Source: Flavobacterium gawalongense
GTDB lineage: Bacteria > Bacteroidota > Bacteroidia > Flavobacteriales > Flavobacteriaceae
DNA length: 64,000 nt
Reading direction: 5' to 3'
NCBI RefSeq assembly: GCF_007097265.1
Contig: NZ_VJZP01000011.1
Location: forward strand, 1 to 64,000
Shown: positions 52,004 through 60,175 of the stretch, one piece after another
How the letters are laid out: every line of letters starts with the position of its first letter
Numbering within the stretch: the stretch's first letter is position 1
Program-made: the position numbers and the translations under genes
Notes under the pieces: model-generated
Told to the model about the DNA's origin: nothing
Databases searched by the model: none
The model's input: only the letters and a program-made list of their open reading frames with translations

Positions 52004-52732
52004 TTAAAAATTTGGAGTTAAATCATATTTTTTATAGAATTTATCTAACACATCAACCACTTCATCTTCAGTATCTACAATTTTGAATAAATTCATATCT
52101 TCGGCACTTACCGTGTGTTCCTTTTCTATTAAAACTGTTTTTATCCATTCAATTAATCCTGCCCAAAAGCTGGTTCCAACAAGTATTATAGGGAATCGTG
52201 CAATTTTTTTTGTTTGAATTAAGGTCATCGCTTCAAACATTTCATCCAAAGTGCCAAAACCGCCCGGCATTACAACAAATCCTTGGGAATATTTTACAAA
52301 CATTACTTTGCGAACAAAGAAATAATCAAAATTCAGGTTTTTATCGTTGTCAATATACGGGTTAAAATGTTGTTCAAAAGGCAGTTCAATATTCAATCCC
52401 ACAGAGGTTCCTCCGCCAAGATGTGCGCCTTTATTTCCCGCTTCCATAATTCCTGGACCGCCACCAGTAATCACGCCATAACCGGCTTTACTTATTTTAT
52501 AGGCAATTTTTTCGGCAAGCAAATAATATTTATCTTCCGGTTTTGTTCTTGCCGAACCAAAAATGGTAACACACGGGCCAATGCGTCCCATACTTTCATA
52601 GCCATTTACAAATTCGGCCATGATTTTAAAAATCGCCCAACTGTCATTGGTTCTTATTTCGTTCCAGGTCTTTCTTTTCAGTCTGTCTTGGATCACTTTA
52701 TCCTCGTCATTATCAAAATCTTCTAATCTCAT
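52004..52732 (-). CDS. LOG-family (TIGR00730) Rossmann-fold nucleotide hydrolase
   Basis: 242 aa. It has the LOG/lysine-decarboxylase-like signature GVITGGGPGIMEAGNKGA (nucleotide-binding) and VVMPGGFGTLDEMFEAMT (PGGxGTxxE). Members cleave nucleoside 5'-monophosphates, releasing the base and ribose 5-phosphate (cytokinin-activating type), and were once misnamed lysine decarboxylases. It is a single gene with its own terminator; dispersed repeats occupy the upstream space. Confidence 0.92.
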   Translation of the reverse strand: MRLEDFDNDEDKVIQDRLKRKTWNEIRTNDSWAIFKIMAEFVNGYESMGRIGPCVTIFGSARTKPEDKYYLLAEKIAYKISKAGYGVITGGGPGIMEAGNKGAHLGGGTSVGLNIELPFEQHFNPYIDNDKNLNFDYFFVRKVMFVKYSQGFVVMPGGFGTLDEMFEAMTLIQTKKIARFPIILVGTSFWAGLIEWIKTVLIEKEHTVSAEDMNLFKIVDTEDEVVDVLDKFYKKYDLTPNF

Positions 52733-52750
52733 TTTCTTTTATTTTTTATC

Positions 52751-52767
52751 TTGAGCGAAGTCGAAAG
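52751..52767. repeat. Copy of the short 'TGAGCGxAGTCGAA' intergenic repeat
   Basis: TTGAGCGAAGTCGAAAG matches the repeat at 60156-60172 (CCTGAGCGCAGTCGAAG). This is a widespread intergenic sequence in Bacteroidota. Confidence 0.55.
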
Positions 52768-52779
52768 ATGGAGCTATTT

Positions 52780-52847
52780 CCAGCTATTCGTTTCAATCTT
52801 ATGAGCCGAACCCCGGCTCATAAGGATTTTCACTACTATCTGGGCTA
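52780..52847. repeat. Dispersed flavobacterial intergenic element with central hairpin
   Basis: CCAGCTATTCGTTTCAATCT, a perfect 11-bp hairpin (CTTATGAGCCG / CGGCTCATAAG, 52798-52824), then AAGGATTTTCACTACTATCT and GGGCTA. The same outer sequences occur at 3158-3321, where two 44-bp segments are inserted. No gene is present. Confidence 0.65.
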
Positions 52848-52910
52848 GGGCATCCGTTTTCAATTCAACTTTTTGTTTTTAAAATTAATCTTTGTTAAAG
52901 ACATTTTTAC

Positions 52911-53008
52911 TAAGATAACTCTTTTTTCAAAAACTGTGATGATAGCTCTTGTTATTTTTAACGATTTTTTCTGGAGTTCCTTCCAATAGAAGTTGTCCCT
53001 CTGTTTTT
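52911..53008 (-). pseudogene. Duplicated 3' end of uvrA
   Basis: Reads GQLLLEGTPEKIVKNNKSYH on the minus strand, matching the UvrA C-terminus [20 protein letters not shown]. It ends in AACTCTTTTTTCAAAAACTG (plus), which is identical over 20 nt to the end of the real uvrA gene at 53665-53684. No further uvrA sequence precedes it; the DUF559 cassette begins instead. It is a remnant of a second uvrA or a duplication made when the cassette was inserted. Confidence 0.7.
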
Positions 53009-53048
53009 CCCCTCCTTTGGAGGGGTGCCCGGAGGGCGGGGTGGTTTT
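53007..53048 (+). repeat. Left 42-bp inverted repeat of the DUF559 cassette
   Basis: GC-rich sequence TTCCCCTCCTTTGGAGGGG, then TGCCCGGAGGGCGGGGTGG and TTTT. It is 40/42 identical to the reverse complement of 53615-53656 and itself contains two short hairpins. Its base composition is very different from the surroundings. Confidence 0.85.
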
Positions 53049-53062
53049 ATTGTCGAAAATTT

Positions 53063-53503
53063 TCAGATATTGGTCGCTTTATTTCCAAATTCTACAACAA
53101 TATATTTCTCTAGCTCCATCATCACATTATTCAAATCATGTTTTACCCTTAAATCAGAGATTCTATAAACCTTTAATCCTAAAGAAAGGAGATAATCTTC
53201 TCTTTTTTGGTCGTACTCTTCTTTGTTATCATGGCTTGAACCGTCAATTTCGACTACCAATCCTAAGGCTTTTACATAAAAATCTACGATAAAATTGCCT
53301 ATGATTCTTTGTCTGTCAAAATCTATTTTCCAGAATATCCCTTTGTGTACTTGCAACCAAAAAATGACTTCTGATAGCACACCTGCTTTACGCAATGCTC
53401 GAGATCTAGCTTTTAGTTTTATGTTGTAGGGTAAGTTTTCGATGAAATTTCTATAAATAGGCTGTGTGTTTATATAAGCCGTTATTTCGCCATTGTTTTC
53501 CAT
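53063..53503 (-). CDS. DUF559 endonuclease-fold protein
   Basis: 146 aa of the DUF559 family, a PD-(D/E)xK-like fold related to very-short-patch repair endonucleases. E45 in LSEVIFWLQVHKG, the core RQRIIGNFIVDFYVKALGLV and VEIDGSSHDNKEEYDQKRED hold the predicted acidic residues (Asp in VDFY, Glu in VEIDG). Such genes are often found singly between short inverted repeats, as here. The biological role is not known. The first ~30 residues are variable. The stop lies 15 bp inside the left repeat. Confidence 0.85.
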   Translation of the reverse strand: MENNGEITAYINTQPIYRNFIENLPYNIKLKARSRALRKAGVLSEVIFWLQVHKGIFWKIDFDRQRIIGNFIVDFYVKALGLVVEIDGSSHDNKEEYDQKREDYLLSLGLKVYRISDLRVKHDLNNVMMELEKYIVVEFGNKATNI

Positions 53504-53518
53504 ACGATTTGCTTTTTA

Positions 53519-53563
53519 TTCCTCTCCTTTGGATGTGTTGTCATTTATGGTGGGGTGGTTTTT
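53519..53563 (+). repeat. Degenerate third copy of the cassette repeat
   Basis: TCCTCTCCTTTGGATGTG, then TTATGGTGGGGTGGTTTTTA, in the same orientation as the left repeat, with the central GC block lost. It lies between the DUF559 start and the right repeat. Confidence 0.6.
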
Positions 53564-53614
53564 AGGATTGAATTTACAAAAAAATGTCAATTGTAGCGAA
53601 AATGAAAGTAAATA

Positions 53615-53656
53615 AAAACCACCCCGCCCTTCGGGCACCCCTCCAGAGGAGGGGAA
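53615..53656 (-). repeat. Right 42-bp inverted repeat of the DUF559 cassette
   Basis: AAAACCACCCCGCCCTTCGG, then GCACCCCTCCAGAGGAGGGG and AA. Two mismatches to the left repeat. It abuts the uvrA stop codon with one base between. Confidence 0.85.
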
Positions 53657-53657
53657 T

Positions 53658-56519
53658 TTAAGCCAACTCTTTTTTCAAAAACTGCGCAGTATAGCTTTTT
53701 TTATTTTTCACAATTTCTTCAGGAGTTCCTTTAGCAACGAGTTGTCCGCCGCCTTTTCCACCTTCAGGACCGATGTCTATAATGTAATCGGCCAGTTTAA
53801 TCACGTCCATATTGTGCTCGATAATCAAAATCGTATTTCCTTTATCAACCAGTTTATTGATGACTTCCATCAACACCCGTATGTCTTCAAAATGCAATCC
53901 TGTTGTGGGTTCATCCAGAATATAAAACGTGTTTCCGGTATCTTTTTTAGACAATTCACCCGCCAGTTTGATACGTTGTGCTTCACCACCGGAAAGCGTT
54001 GTGCTTTGTTGTCCAAGCGTAATATAGCCCAAACCAACATCCTGAATCGTTTTTACTTTTCTATAAATCTTCGGAATCATTTCAAAAAATGGAACTGCTT
54101 CATCTACCGTCATATTCAACACATCCGAAATGGATTTTCCTTTATATCGAATCTCCAATGTTTCTCTGTTAAAACGTTTTCCTTGGCAAGTTTCACATTC
54201 CACATACACATCTGGTAAAAAGTTCATCTCAATCGTTCGCACACCCGATCCTTCACAGGTTTCACAGCGTCCGCCTTTCACATTAAAACTAAATCGACCC
54301 GCTTTATATCCCCGAATCATACTTTCAGATGTCATCGTAAACAGATTTCTGATTTCGGTAAAAACTTCGGTGTATGTTGCAGGATTACTTCTTGGCGTTC
54401 TACCAATAGGGCTTTGGTCAATATCAATCACTTTATCGATATGTTCCAATCCTTCAATTTTTTTATACGGCTGTGGTTTTTTGACGCCATTAAAATAATA
54501 CGCATTCAAAATAGGGTAGAGCGTCTCATTAATCAAAGTTGATTTTCCACTTCCCGAAACTCCGGTCACGCAAATCATTTTACCCAAAGGCAATTCTATC
54601 GAAACATTTTTCAGGTTATTTCCTGTTGCCCCCGTCAATTTTAAGAATTTTCCATTTCCTTCACGACGTTTTTCCGGAACTTCAATTTTCATTTCGCCAT
54701 TCATGTACATCGCCGTTATGGTATGATGTTTCAGGATTTCGGCAGGCGTTCCTTTGCTGATGATTTCACCTCCGTATTTTCCTGCTTTTGGGCCAATATC
54801 AATCACATAATCGGCACGTTCAATCATGTCTTTATCGTGTTCCACTACAATTACTGAATTTCCAATATCTCGTAATTGTTCGAGAGAATGAATCAATTTA
54901 TCATTGTCTCTTTGGTGTAAACCAATACTCGGCTCATCCAGAATATATAAAACACCAACGAGTTGCGAACCAATTTGAGTAGCCAAACGAATACGTTGTG
55001 CTTCTCCGCCGGAAAGTGATTTGGAGCTTCGGCTTAAAGCCAAATAATCCAAACCTACATTCATCAAAAAGTTCAATCGATCCTTAATCTCTTTGATTAC
55101 TTCAGTAGCGATACGCTTTTGTTTATCAGACAGATGGTTCTCTAAATCCAGAAACCAAGCTGTCAAATCTGAAATATCCATATCGCATAATTCGGCAATA
55201 TTTTTTTCATTGATTTTAAAGAACATCGCTTCTTTTTTCAAACGGGAACCTTCGCAAACAGGGCATTTTATTTCGTCCATAAATTCCTTTGCCCAACGTT
55301 TTATAGTTGTAGAACCACTTTCGTCATGTTGGTTTTTTATGAAATGTGAAATCCCTTCAAAATCAATTTTGTATTCTCGTGCAACGCCTAAATCTTTGGA
55401 GTTGATGGTGAATTTTTCTTTTCCGCCATTCAAAATCATTTCCATCGCTTCCTCTGGAATGGTTTCCACGGCATCCGTCAATTTAAAACCATATTTTTCT
55501 CCTATGATTTCCAATTGTTTAAAAATCCAAGAGGATTTGTATTCTCCCAAAGGAGCAAAACCGCCATTTTTTATGGACAATTTCGGGTTTGGAATAATCT
55601 TTTTTGTATTGATTTCGTTCACAGTTCCTAAACCATTACAATGATCACAAGCGCCTTTTGGGGAATTAAAAGAAAATAAATTCGGTTCGGGATTTTGATA
55701 GGAAATTCCGGTACTTGGACACATCAGATTTCTGCTAAAAAACCGTACTTCATTTGAATCTTGGTCCAAAACCATCAACACATTCTCCCCGTGATGCATA
55801 GCAGTATTGATGCTTTCACTTAGTCGTTTTTCATTTTGCTTCGCCAGTTCGTCCTTTGTCCTCGGGTCAGGAGTATTTTCAATCACCATTCTATCCACAA
55901 CAATTTCTATATCGTGCGTTTTATAACGGTCTAATTTCATTCCTAAAGTAATGTCCAGCACTTCGCCATTCACTCGAACCTTAAGAAAACCCTGCTTGGC
56001 TATTTGTTGGAAAAGCTCGGCATAATGCCCTTTTCTAGCTCTAATAACAGGAGCTAAAATATTGATGCGTTTTCCTGTAAAATCTTGAATAATCAAATCC
56101 TTTATTTGCTCATCATTATAACTCACCATTTTTTCGCCTGTATTGTAGCTGTACGCATCGGCACCACGAGCGTAAAGCAAGCGCAGGAAATCATAAATCT
56201 CAGTAATTGTTCCTACGGTTGAACGCGGACTTTTACTGGTCGTTTTTTGTTCAATGGCAATTACTGGCGAAAGTCCGTCAATTTTATCCACATCAGGGCG
56301 TTCTAGACCACCCAGAAATTGACGCGCATAAGCAGAAAAAGTTTCTACATAACGGCGTTGCCCTTCGGCATAAATGGTATCGAAAGCTAAGGAGGATTTC
56401 CCAGAACCCGAAAGACCGGTAATTACGACCAGTTTTTCACGAGGAATGGAAATATCTATGTTTTTTAGATTGTGAACGCGAGCGCCTTGAACTTCAATGG
56501 TATTGTCTTTGTCTAACAT
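53658..56519 (-). CDS. uvrA: Excinuclease ABC subunit A (UvrA)
   Basis: 953-aa DNA-damage recognition ATPase of nucleotide excision repair. Two ABC modules are seen: Walker [10 protein letters not shown] (about residue 34) and [10 protein letters not shown] in the second half, signatures [17 protein letters not shown] and [17 protein letters not shown], with CxxC zinc modules ([24 protein letters not shown]). The length is normal and the gene looks intact. It is the only uvr gene in the window. A DUF559 cassette was inserted directly after its stop and the gene's last ~100 bp recur on the far side. Confidence 0.97.
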   Translation of the reverse strand: MLDKDNTIEVQGARVHNLKNIDISIPREKLVVITGLSGSGKSSLAFDTIYAEGQRRYVETFSAYARQFLGGLERPDVDKIDGLSPVIAIEQKTTSKSPRSTVGTITEIYDFLRLLYARGADAYSYNTGEKMVSYNDEQIKDLIIQDFTGKRINILAPVIRARKGHYAELFQQIAKQGFLKVRVNGEVLDITLGMKLDRYKTHDIEIVVDRMVIENTPDPRTKDELAKQNEKRLSESINTAMHHGENVLMVLDQDSNEVRFFSRNLMCPSTGISYQNPEPNLFSFNSPKGACDHCNGLGTVNEINTKKIIPNPKLSIKNGGFAPLGEYKSSWIFKQLEIIGEKYGFKLTDAVETIPEEAMEMILNGGKEKFTINSKDLGVAREYKIDFEGISHFIKNQHDESGSTTIKRWAKEFMDEIKCPVCEGSRLKKEAMFFKINEKNIAELCDMDISDLTAWFLDLENHLSDKQKRIATEVIKEIKDRLNFLMNVGLDYLALSRSSKSLSGGEAQRIRLATQIGSQLVGVLYILDEPSIGLHQRDNDKLIHSLEQLRDIGNSVIVVEHDKDMIERADYVIDIGPKAGKYGGEIISKGTPAEILKHHTITAMYMNGEMKIEVPEKRREGNGKFLKLTGATGNNLKNVSIELPLGKMICVTGVSGSGKSTLINETLYPILNAYYFNGVKKPQPYKKIEGLEHIDKVIDIDQSPIGRTPRSNPATYTEVFTEIRNLFTMTSESMIRGYKAGRFSFNVKGGRCETCEGSGVRTIEMNFLPDVYVECETCQGKRFNRETLEIRYKGKSISDVLNMTVDEAVPFFEMIPKIYRKVKTIQDVGLGYITLGQQSTTLSGGEAQRIKLAGELSKKDTGNTFYILDEPTTGLHFEDIRVLMEVINKLVDKGNTILIIEHNMDVIKLADYIIDIGPEGGKGGGQLVAKGTPEEIVKNKKSYTAQFLKKELA

Positions 56520-56535
56520 AATTTTTGCAAAAAAG

Positions 56536-56543
56536 CAAAGTTA
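56536..56543 (-). promoter_or_regulatory. -7 box of the uvrA promoter
   Basis: TAACTTTG on the minus strand is an exact TAnnTTTG match, 16 nt before the ATG. Confidence 0.5.
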
Positions 56544-56604
56544 CCATTTTGATTTATTCTTTCGATAGAACAGTTTAGAAGTTTATGTTAAAATGGGATA
56601 TAAA

Positions 56605-56630
56605 AAAACGCCAACTTAAGTTAGCGTTTT
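56605..56630. terminator. Hairpin overlapping the fic stop codon
   Basis: AAAACGC-CAACTT / AAGTT-A-GCGTTTT with almost no loop. The TAA of the Fic gene lies inside it, and the minus strand continues TTTTTATATC. It ends the fic transcript and may also shield uvrA. Confidence 0.7.
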
Positions 56631-57574
56631 CTTTTTCTGGTTGCCATGTAATCCTCGACGGCTTCTCTTGTTGTAAGCCAGTTCCGACCTTCTTTGTAAG
56701 CATCAATTTTTCCTGTCCTGGCTAATAAACTAATGTATTCTTGACCATAAGGCATATTAGGTTCTTGAACTAAATTTGAAATTGCTACATATTCTTTGTC
56801 ATTTCCGGGCAATGAATTGATATAAATATTCAGCGTCCTTTCAAGGGATTGACACATCAAAAGGGTAAGTTTTTGATAATTACCGCCATTAGCTTGATTA
56901 AGAGCTTCATAATATTTCTTTCTGTCATTTTTTAAGATTATGGCAGGTGGAAAACCAGAACGCATCAATAATAAATTCATTGCCAAGCGAACCGTACGAC
57001 CATTTCCATCAAAGAAAGGATGTATCCAAACTAATTTATGATGAAAAACAGTTGCTAGCTCAATATCATTAAGCTGCAAAGGATTTGTATTTATGAAATC
57101 AATTAATTCATCCAGTAAATCTGGAACTTTATTTGCATTTGGCGGAGTAAAATTTGCTCCTGTAATACGAACACCTCCATTGCGAATGCGCCCCGCAAAG
57201 TCATCTTCAATAGAACGTAAAACTAATCCATGCAAAGACAAAATGTCTATACTTCTTAAATTATAATCTTCATTTACAATGGAATATAAATAGTTAATGG
57301 CTTTATCGTGATTGTGGGTTTCAAAATGTTCTCTAAGTGATTTTCCTTTAATGGTAATACCTTCTTGAATAACCATTTGTGTCTCCCGAAGACTCATTGT
57401 ATTTCCTTCAATGCTATTAGAGTTATAGGTCCATTCAATGGAGAGACTTTCCCTGATTTTATGCAAAGCGATATTTGGCAATGGTCTGCTGGTTTGCAAA
57501 ACTTGCTTTTTTTCATGCAATCTTTCAAAAGATGTTTGAAATTCTTCTCGATAGTTTAAGTCTATGTTCCACAT
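56621..57574 (-). CDS. Fic-domain protein with inhibitory helix and C-terminal HTH
   Basis: 317 aa. The Fic AMP-transferase motif HPFFDGNGRTVR (H185) is complete. An N-terminal inhibitory motif S52-NSI-E56-G57 fits (S/T)xxxE(G/N), placing the inhibitory helix in the same chain (class II Fic). The C-terminal ~60 residues (EYISLLARTGKIDAYKEGRN then WLTTREAVEDYM) resemble an excisionase/MerR-type helix-turn-helix. It likely AMPylates or deAMPylates a cytoplasmic target and binds DNA. A 13-bp inverted repeat at its promoter suggests autoregulation. Confidence 0.9.
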   Translation of the reverse strand: MWNIDLNYREEFQTSFERLHEKKQVLQTSRPLPNIALHKIRESLSIEWTYNSNSIEGNTMSLRETQMVIQEGITIKGKSLREHFETHNHDKAINYLYSIVNEDYNLRSIDILSLHGLVLRSIEDDFAGRIRNGGVRITGANFTPPNANKVPDLLDELIDFINTNPLQLNDIELATVFHHKLVWIHPFFDGNGRTVRLAMNLLLMRSGFPPAIILKNDRKKYYEALNQANGGNYQKLTLLMCQSLERTLNIYINSLPGNDKEYVAISNLVQEPNMPYGQEYISLLARTGKIDAYKEGRNWLTTREAVEDYMATRKRKR

Positions 57575-57582
57575 AATGACAA

Positions 57583-57590
57583 CAAAGATA
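57583..57590 (-). promoter_or_regulatory. -7 box of the fic promoter
   Basis: TATCTTTG on the minus strand matches TAnnTTTG exactly. It is only 8 nt before the ATG, so the message is nearly leaderless. Confidence 0.6.
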
Positions 57591-57594
57591 CTTA

Positions 57595-57636
57595 TTAATA
57601 TCGGATAAATAATATTTTAATACTATCCGATATTAA
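57595..57636. promoter_or_regulatory. Candidate operator of the fic gene
   Basis: Perfect 13-bp inverted repeat TTAATATCGGATA / TATCCGATATTAA with a 16-nt spacer, covering the -15 to -50 part of the promoter. Centre-to-centre distance of the arms is 29 bp. It is a candidate site for the HTH of Fic itself. Confidence 0.6.
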
Positions 57637-57638
57637 AA

Positions 57639-59423
57639 TTAATCTATTGTCATTGATTTCAGTTTGGTTCTGTAGGCTTCCAGCGCTATAGATTTAGAAA
57701 TAAAACCGTAGTATTTCTCATCTTTGAGTACTGGTAGAAAAACAACTTTCGCCTTTTCAAATTTATTCATTACAGTTTCCATACTATCCTCTGGTGAAAT
57801 TATTTCTATAGGCGGAATCATAATTTCTTTTATCAAAGTAAATTTTACCCGATAAGGATTGAAAATAATTTCTCTGATAGTATTAAAATGAACGATACCT
57901 ACCATTTTTTTGTCTTTATCTACGACAGCAAAAATAACTTGATTTGAATGTGAAATTAAATCAACTAATTTCTCTAGATTTTCATCCGGAGAAACAGTTA
58001 AATAGTCAGTTTGAATGATGGCGTTAGTATCTAATGTTGAAAGTATATTTGTGTCTTTATTACTGGTAAAAGCATGTCCTTTTTTGGCTAAATTTTTCAC
58101 GTCCATAGAATGCTTTTCAAATCGTTTTGAAATGGCAAAACTGATAGAGGAAACTATCATAAGAGGAATCATTAAGTTGTAACCTCCCGTAATTTCTGCT
58201 ATTAGAAAAATGGCTGTTAATGGTGCATGAAACAATCCACTTAAAATTCCTGCCATTCCTACCATTGTAAAATTACTTATAGGTAATTTGGTAATCCCTG
58301 TTAGATTTAGAAATTTGGAAAAGAAAAAACCAACATAAGAACCCAAAAATAGGGAAGGAGCAAAGTTACCCCCGTTTCCCCCGCTACTTAAGGTTATTCC
58401 AGTTGCAAAAACCTTTATCATCATGGTGCAACCCACAAAAAGTAAAAGTGCCCAACTGTTATTTCTGAAACTGCTGAATAATGTGTTTTCAAGTAATTGC
58501 CCAGGATTATTTTCAGATAAGGTTTTAATACTTTCATAACCTTCTCCAAAAAGTGTTGGGAAAATAAAAATAAGAATGGCTAAAATGGAAGAACCAAACA
58601 GTGCTTTCTTGTAAGGACTGAGTTTTAGCCGAGCAAAAAAATGTTCTACCCTTTGAAAATTTCGAGAATAATAAACCGAAATAAATCCAGTAAATAATCC
58701 CAGAAGCACGTAAAAAGGGATATTATGATAGTTAAAAGTTTGTTGTTGTTTAAAAGATAATAAAATGGTCTCATCTAAAGCTATAACAGAAACTAAAGCA
58801 CCAGTAGCTGCCGCAATCATAATGGGAGTAAATGCTGAAATGCTTACATCGACCAATAGGACTTCAATAGCAAACAATACTCCGGCAATAGGCGCATTAA
58901 AAGCTGCGGCAATTCCTGCGGCAACACCACAACCTATCAATAAAGTTCTGTCCTTATAACTTAGATTATATTTTTTGGCATAATTGGATCCAAAAGCGGC
59001 ACCAGTAATTACAATAGGACTTTCTAAACCTGCCGAACCTCCTAATCCAACTGTTAGCGAACTGGTTACGATTTGGGCATACATTTGTTTTTTGGGAATA
59101 ATACTCGCTTTTTTGGCAACAGCATATAAAATTTGTGAAGTTCCTTTTTGGATTGTTCCTCCCAAAACTCTTTTGACAACAAAAACGGTAAGCAAAATAC
59201 CAATTATTGGCAAAATACTATTGATGAAACCCAATTTTAAAATTCCACTAACATAAGTAGCAAAAGAAAAAACCCAGTGCGCAAAAGTTTTTAAAACAAT
59301 TACAGCAAACGCTGCAGAAATTCCAACTAAAACAGCAGATAAAAAGATAAACTGCTTTGGAGTTAATAAGGATTGCGCTAAAGCAATTACGGTTTCTAAC
59401 TTGGATATATATTTTTTGAACAT
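57639..59423 (-). CDS. ClC-family chloride channel/antiporter with CBS pair
   Basis: 594 aa. ClC membrane domain (about 20-435) with GLGGSAGLESPIVITGAAFG in the gating-glutamate region, GVAAGIAAAFNAPIAGVLFA and GGNGGNFAPSLFLGSYVGF. A cytoplasmic CBS-domain pair follows (about 460-590: DTNAIIQTDYLTVSPDENLE and IMIPPIEIISPEDSMETVMN). Gate Glu is present in the ESP motif, compatible with transport of chloride or, as in some bacterial ClCs, another anion. CBS domains suggest nucleotide control. Single gene. Confidence 0.92.
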   Translation of the reverse strand: MFKKYISKLETVIALAQSLLTPKQFIFLSAVLVGISAAFAVIVLKTFAHWVFSFATYVSGILKLGFINSILPIIGILLTVFVVKRVLGGTIQKGTSQILYAVAKKASIIPKKQMYAQIVTSSLTVGLGGSAGLESPIVITGAAFGSNYAKKYNLSYKDRTLLIGCGVAAGIAAAFNAPIAGVLFAIEVLLVDVSISAFTPIMIAAATGALVSVIALDETILLSFKQQQTFNYHNIPFYVLLGLFTGFISVYYSRNFQRVEHFFARLKLSPYKKALFGSSILAILIFIFPTLFGEGYESIKTLSENNPGQLLENTLFSSFRNNSWALLLFVGCTMMIKVFATGITLSSGGNGGNFAPSLFLGSYVGFFFSKFLNLTGITKLPISNFTMVGMAGILSGLFHAPLTAIFLIAEITGGYNLMIPLMIVSSISFAISKRFEKHSMDVKNLAKKGHAFTSNKDTNILSTLDTNAIIQTDYLTVSPDENLEKLVDLISHSNQVIFAVVDKDKKMVGIVHFNTIREIIFNPYRVKFTLIKEIMIPPIEIISPEDSMETVMNKFEKAKVVFLPVLKDEKYYGFISKSIALEAYRTKLKSMTID

Positions 59424-59446
59424 TATAATTTTTTAAAAGGGGTGCA

Positions 59447-59454
59447 AAACTACT
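59447..59454 (-). promoter_or_regulatory. -7 box of the clc promoter
   Basis: TAGTTTTG on the minus strand matches TAnnTTTG, 23 nt before the ATG. Confidence 0.5.
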
Positions 59455-59460
59455 ACTATT

Positions 59461-60135
59461 TTAAGGGCAACAAATATTTTTCAAGGCTTCTTTTTTGCTT
59501 AATGGTTTTAAATTATTGTTAGCAACAAATTGCTTCACCGCTTCAGGATTTGACTTTGCATATTCCCGTAAGGCCCAGCCAATTGCTTTTTGAATAAAAA
59601 ATTCCTTGGAATGCGTTTGTTTTAAGCATTCAGAAAATAAAAAATCGGAATTTGTTTTTTGTTTGTAATTCAATTGGAATAAAATAGCACTTCTATTCAA
59701 CCACATATTTTCTGACTTTGAAAATCGTTCTAATGTGTTTTTGGTTTCCAATGGAAATTCTAATAAATATTCTCCTAAAATGTACTTTGCAATTGTATCC
59801 ACACTGTCCCACCAAGAATTAGTGAGTATCAGTTTTTCAATCAGTTGAATATCCTCAAGGTTATAATTTCCTTTTAGTTCTTTTATCAAAATTTCAATAG
59901 CGCAATAATGAAATTCGCGTTCTTGTTTTGAATATAATGATAAAGCAATTTGTCTTGCGTTTGCCGCAACTTCTTGCTTATTTTCTTTCCAAATTTCTTT
60001 GAAAATGCGTCTTCGTTCCTCCGTTTTAATTCCAAAAAAAGGAAAATTATTTTTCATGTATTTTGCCATAGCAAAAGCATTTTCCGGATTTTTATTTGCT
60101 GCAAAAGCGTTTTCTAATGCTGTAATAAAATTCAT
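59461..60135 (-). CDS. AlkD-like DNA alkylation repair protein
   Basis: 224 aa of the AlkD/AlkC HEAT-like repeat family: MNFITALENAFAANKNPENA, KNNFPFFGIKTEERRRIFKE, REFHYCAIEILIKELKG, LTNSWWDSVDTIAKYILGEY and FFIQKAIGWALREYAKSNPE. AlkD glycosylases remove positively charged alkylated bases without base flipping; key residues (Trp and Asp in SWWDSVD, Arg in WALREY) are present. The frame is open 7 codons further, but the second Met fits relatives. Its stop lies close to the clc promoter. Confidence 0.9.
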   Translation of the reverse strand: MNFITALENAFAANKNPENAFAMAKYMKNNFPFFGIKTEERRRIFKEIWKENKQEVAANARQIALSLYSKQEREFHYCAIEILIKELKGNYNLEDIQLIEKLILTNSWWDSVDTIAKYILGEYLLEFPLETKNTLERFSKSENMWLNRSAILFQLNYKQKTNSDFLFSECLKQTHSKEFFIQKAIGWALREYAKSNPEAVKQFVANNNLKPLSKKEALKNICCP

Positions 60136-60150
60136 AAATATTAAATTTGT

Positions 60151-60175
60151 CGTCATCCTGAGCGCAGTCGAAGGG
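60151..60175. repeat. Short 'GTCATCCTGAGCGxAGTCGAAGG' intergenic repeat
   Basis: CGTCATCCTGAGCGCAGTCG then AAGGG. A partial copy lies at 52751-52767. It abuts the stop of the downstream gamma-glutamyltransferase gene. Confidence 0.55.
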
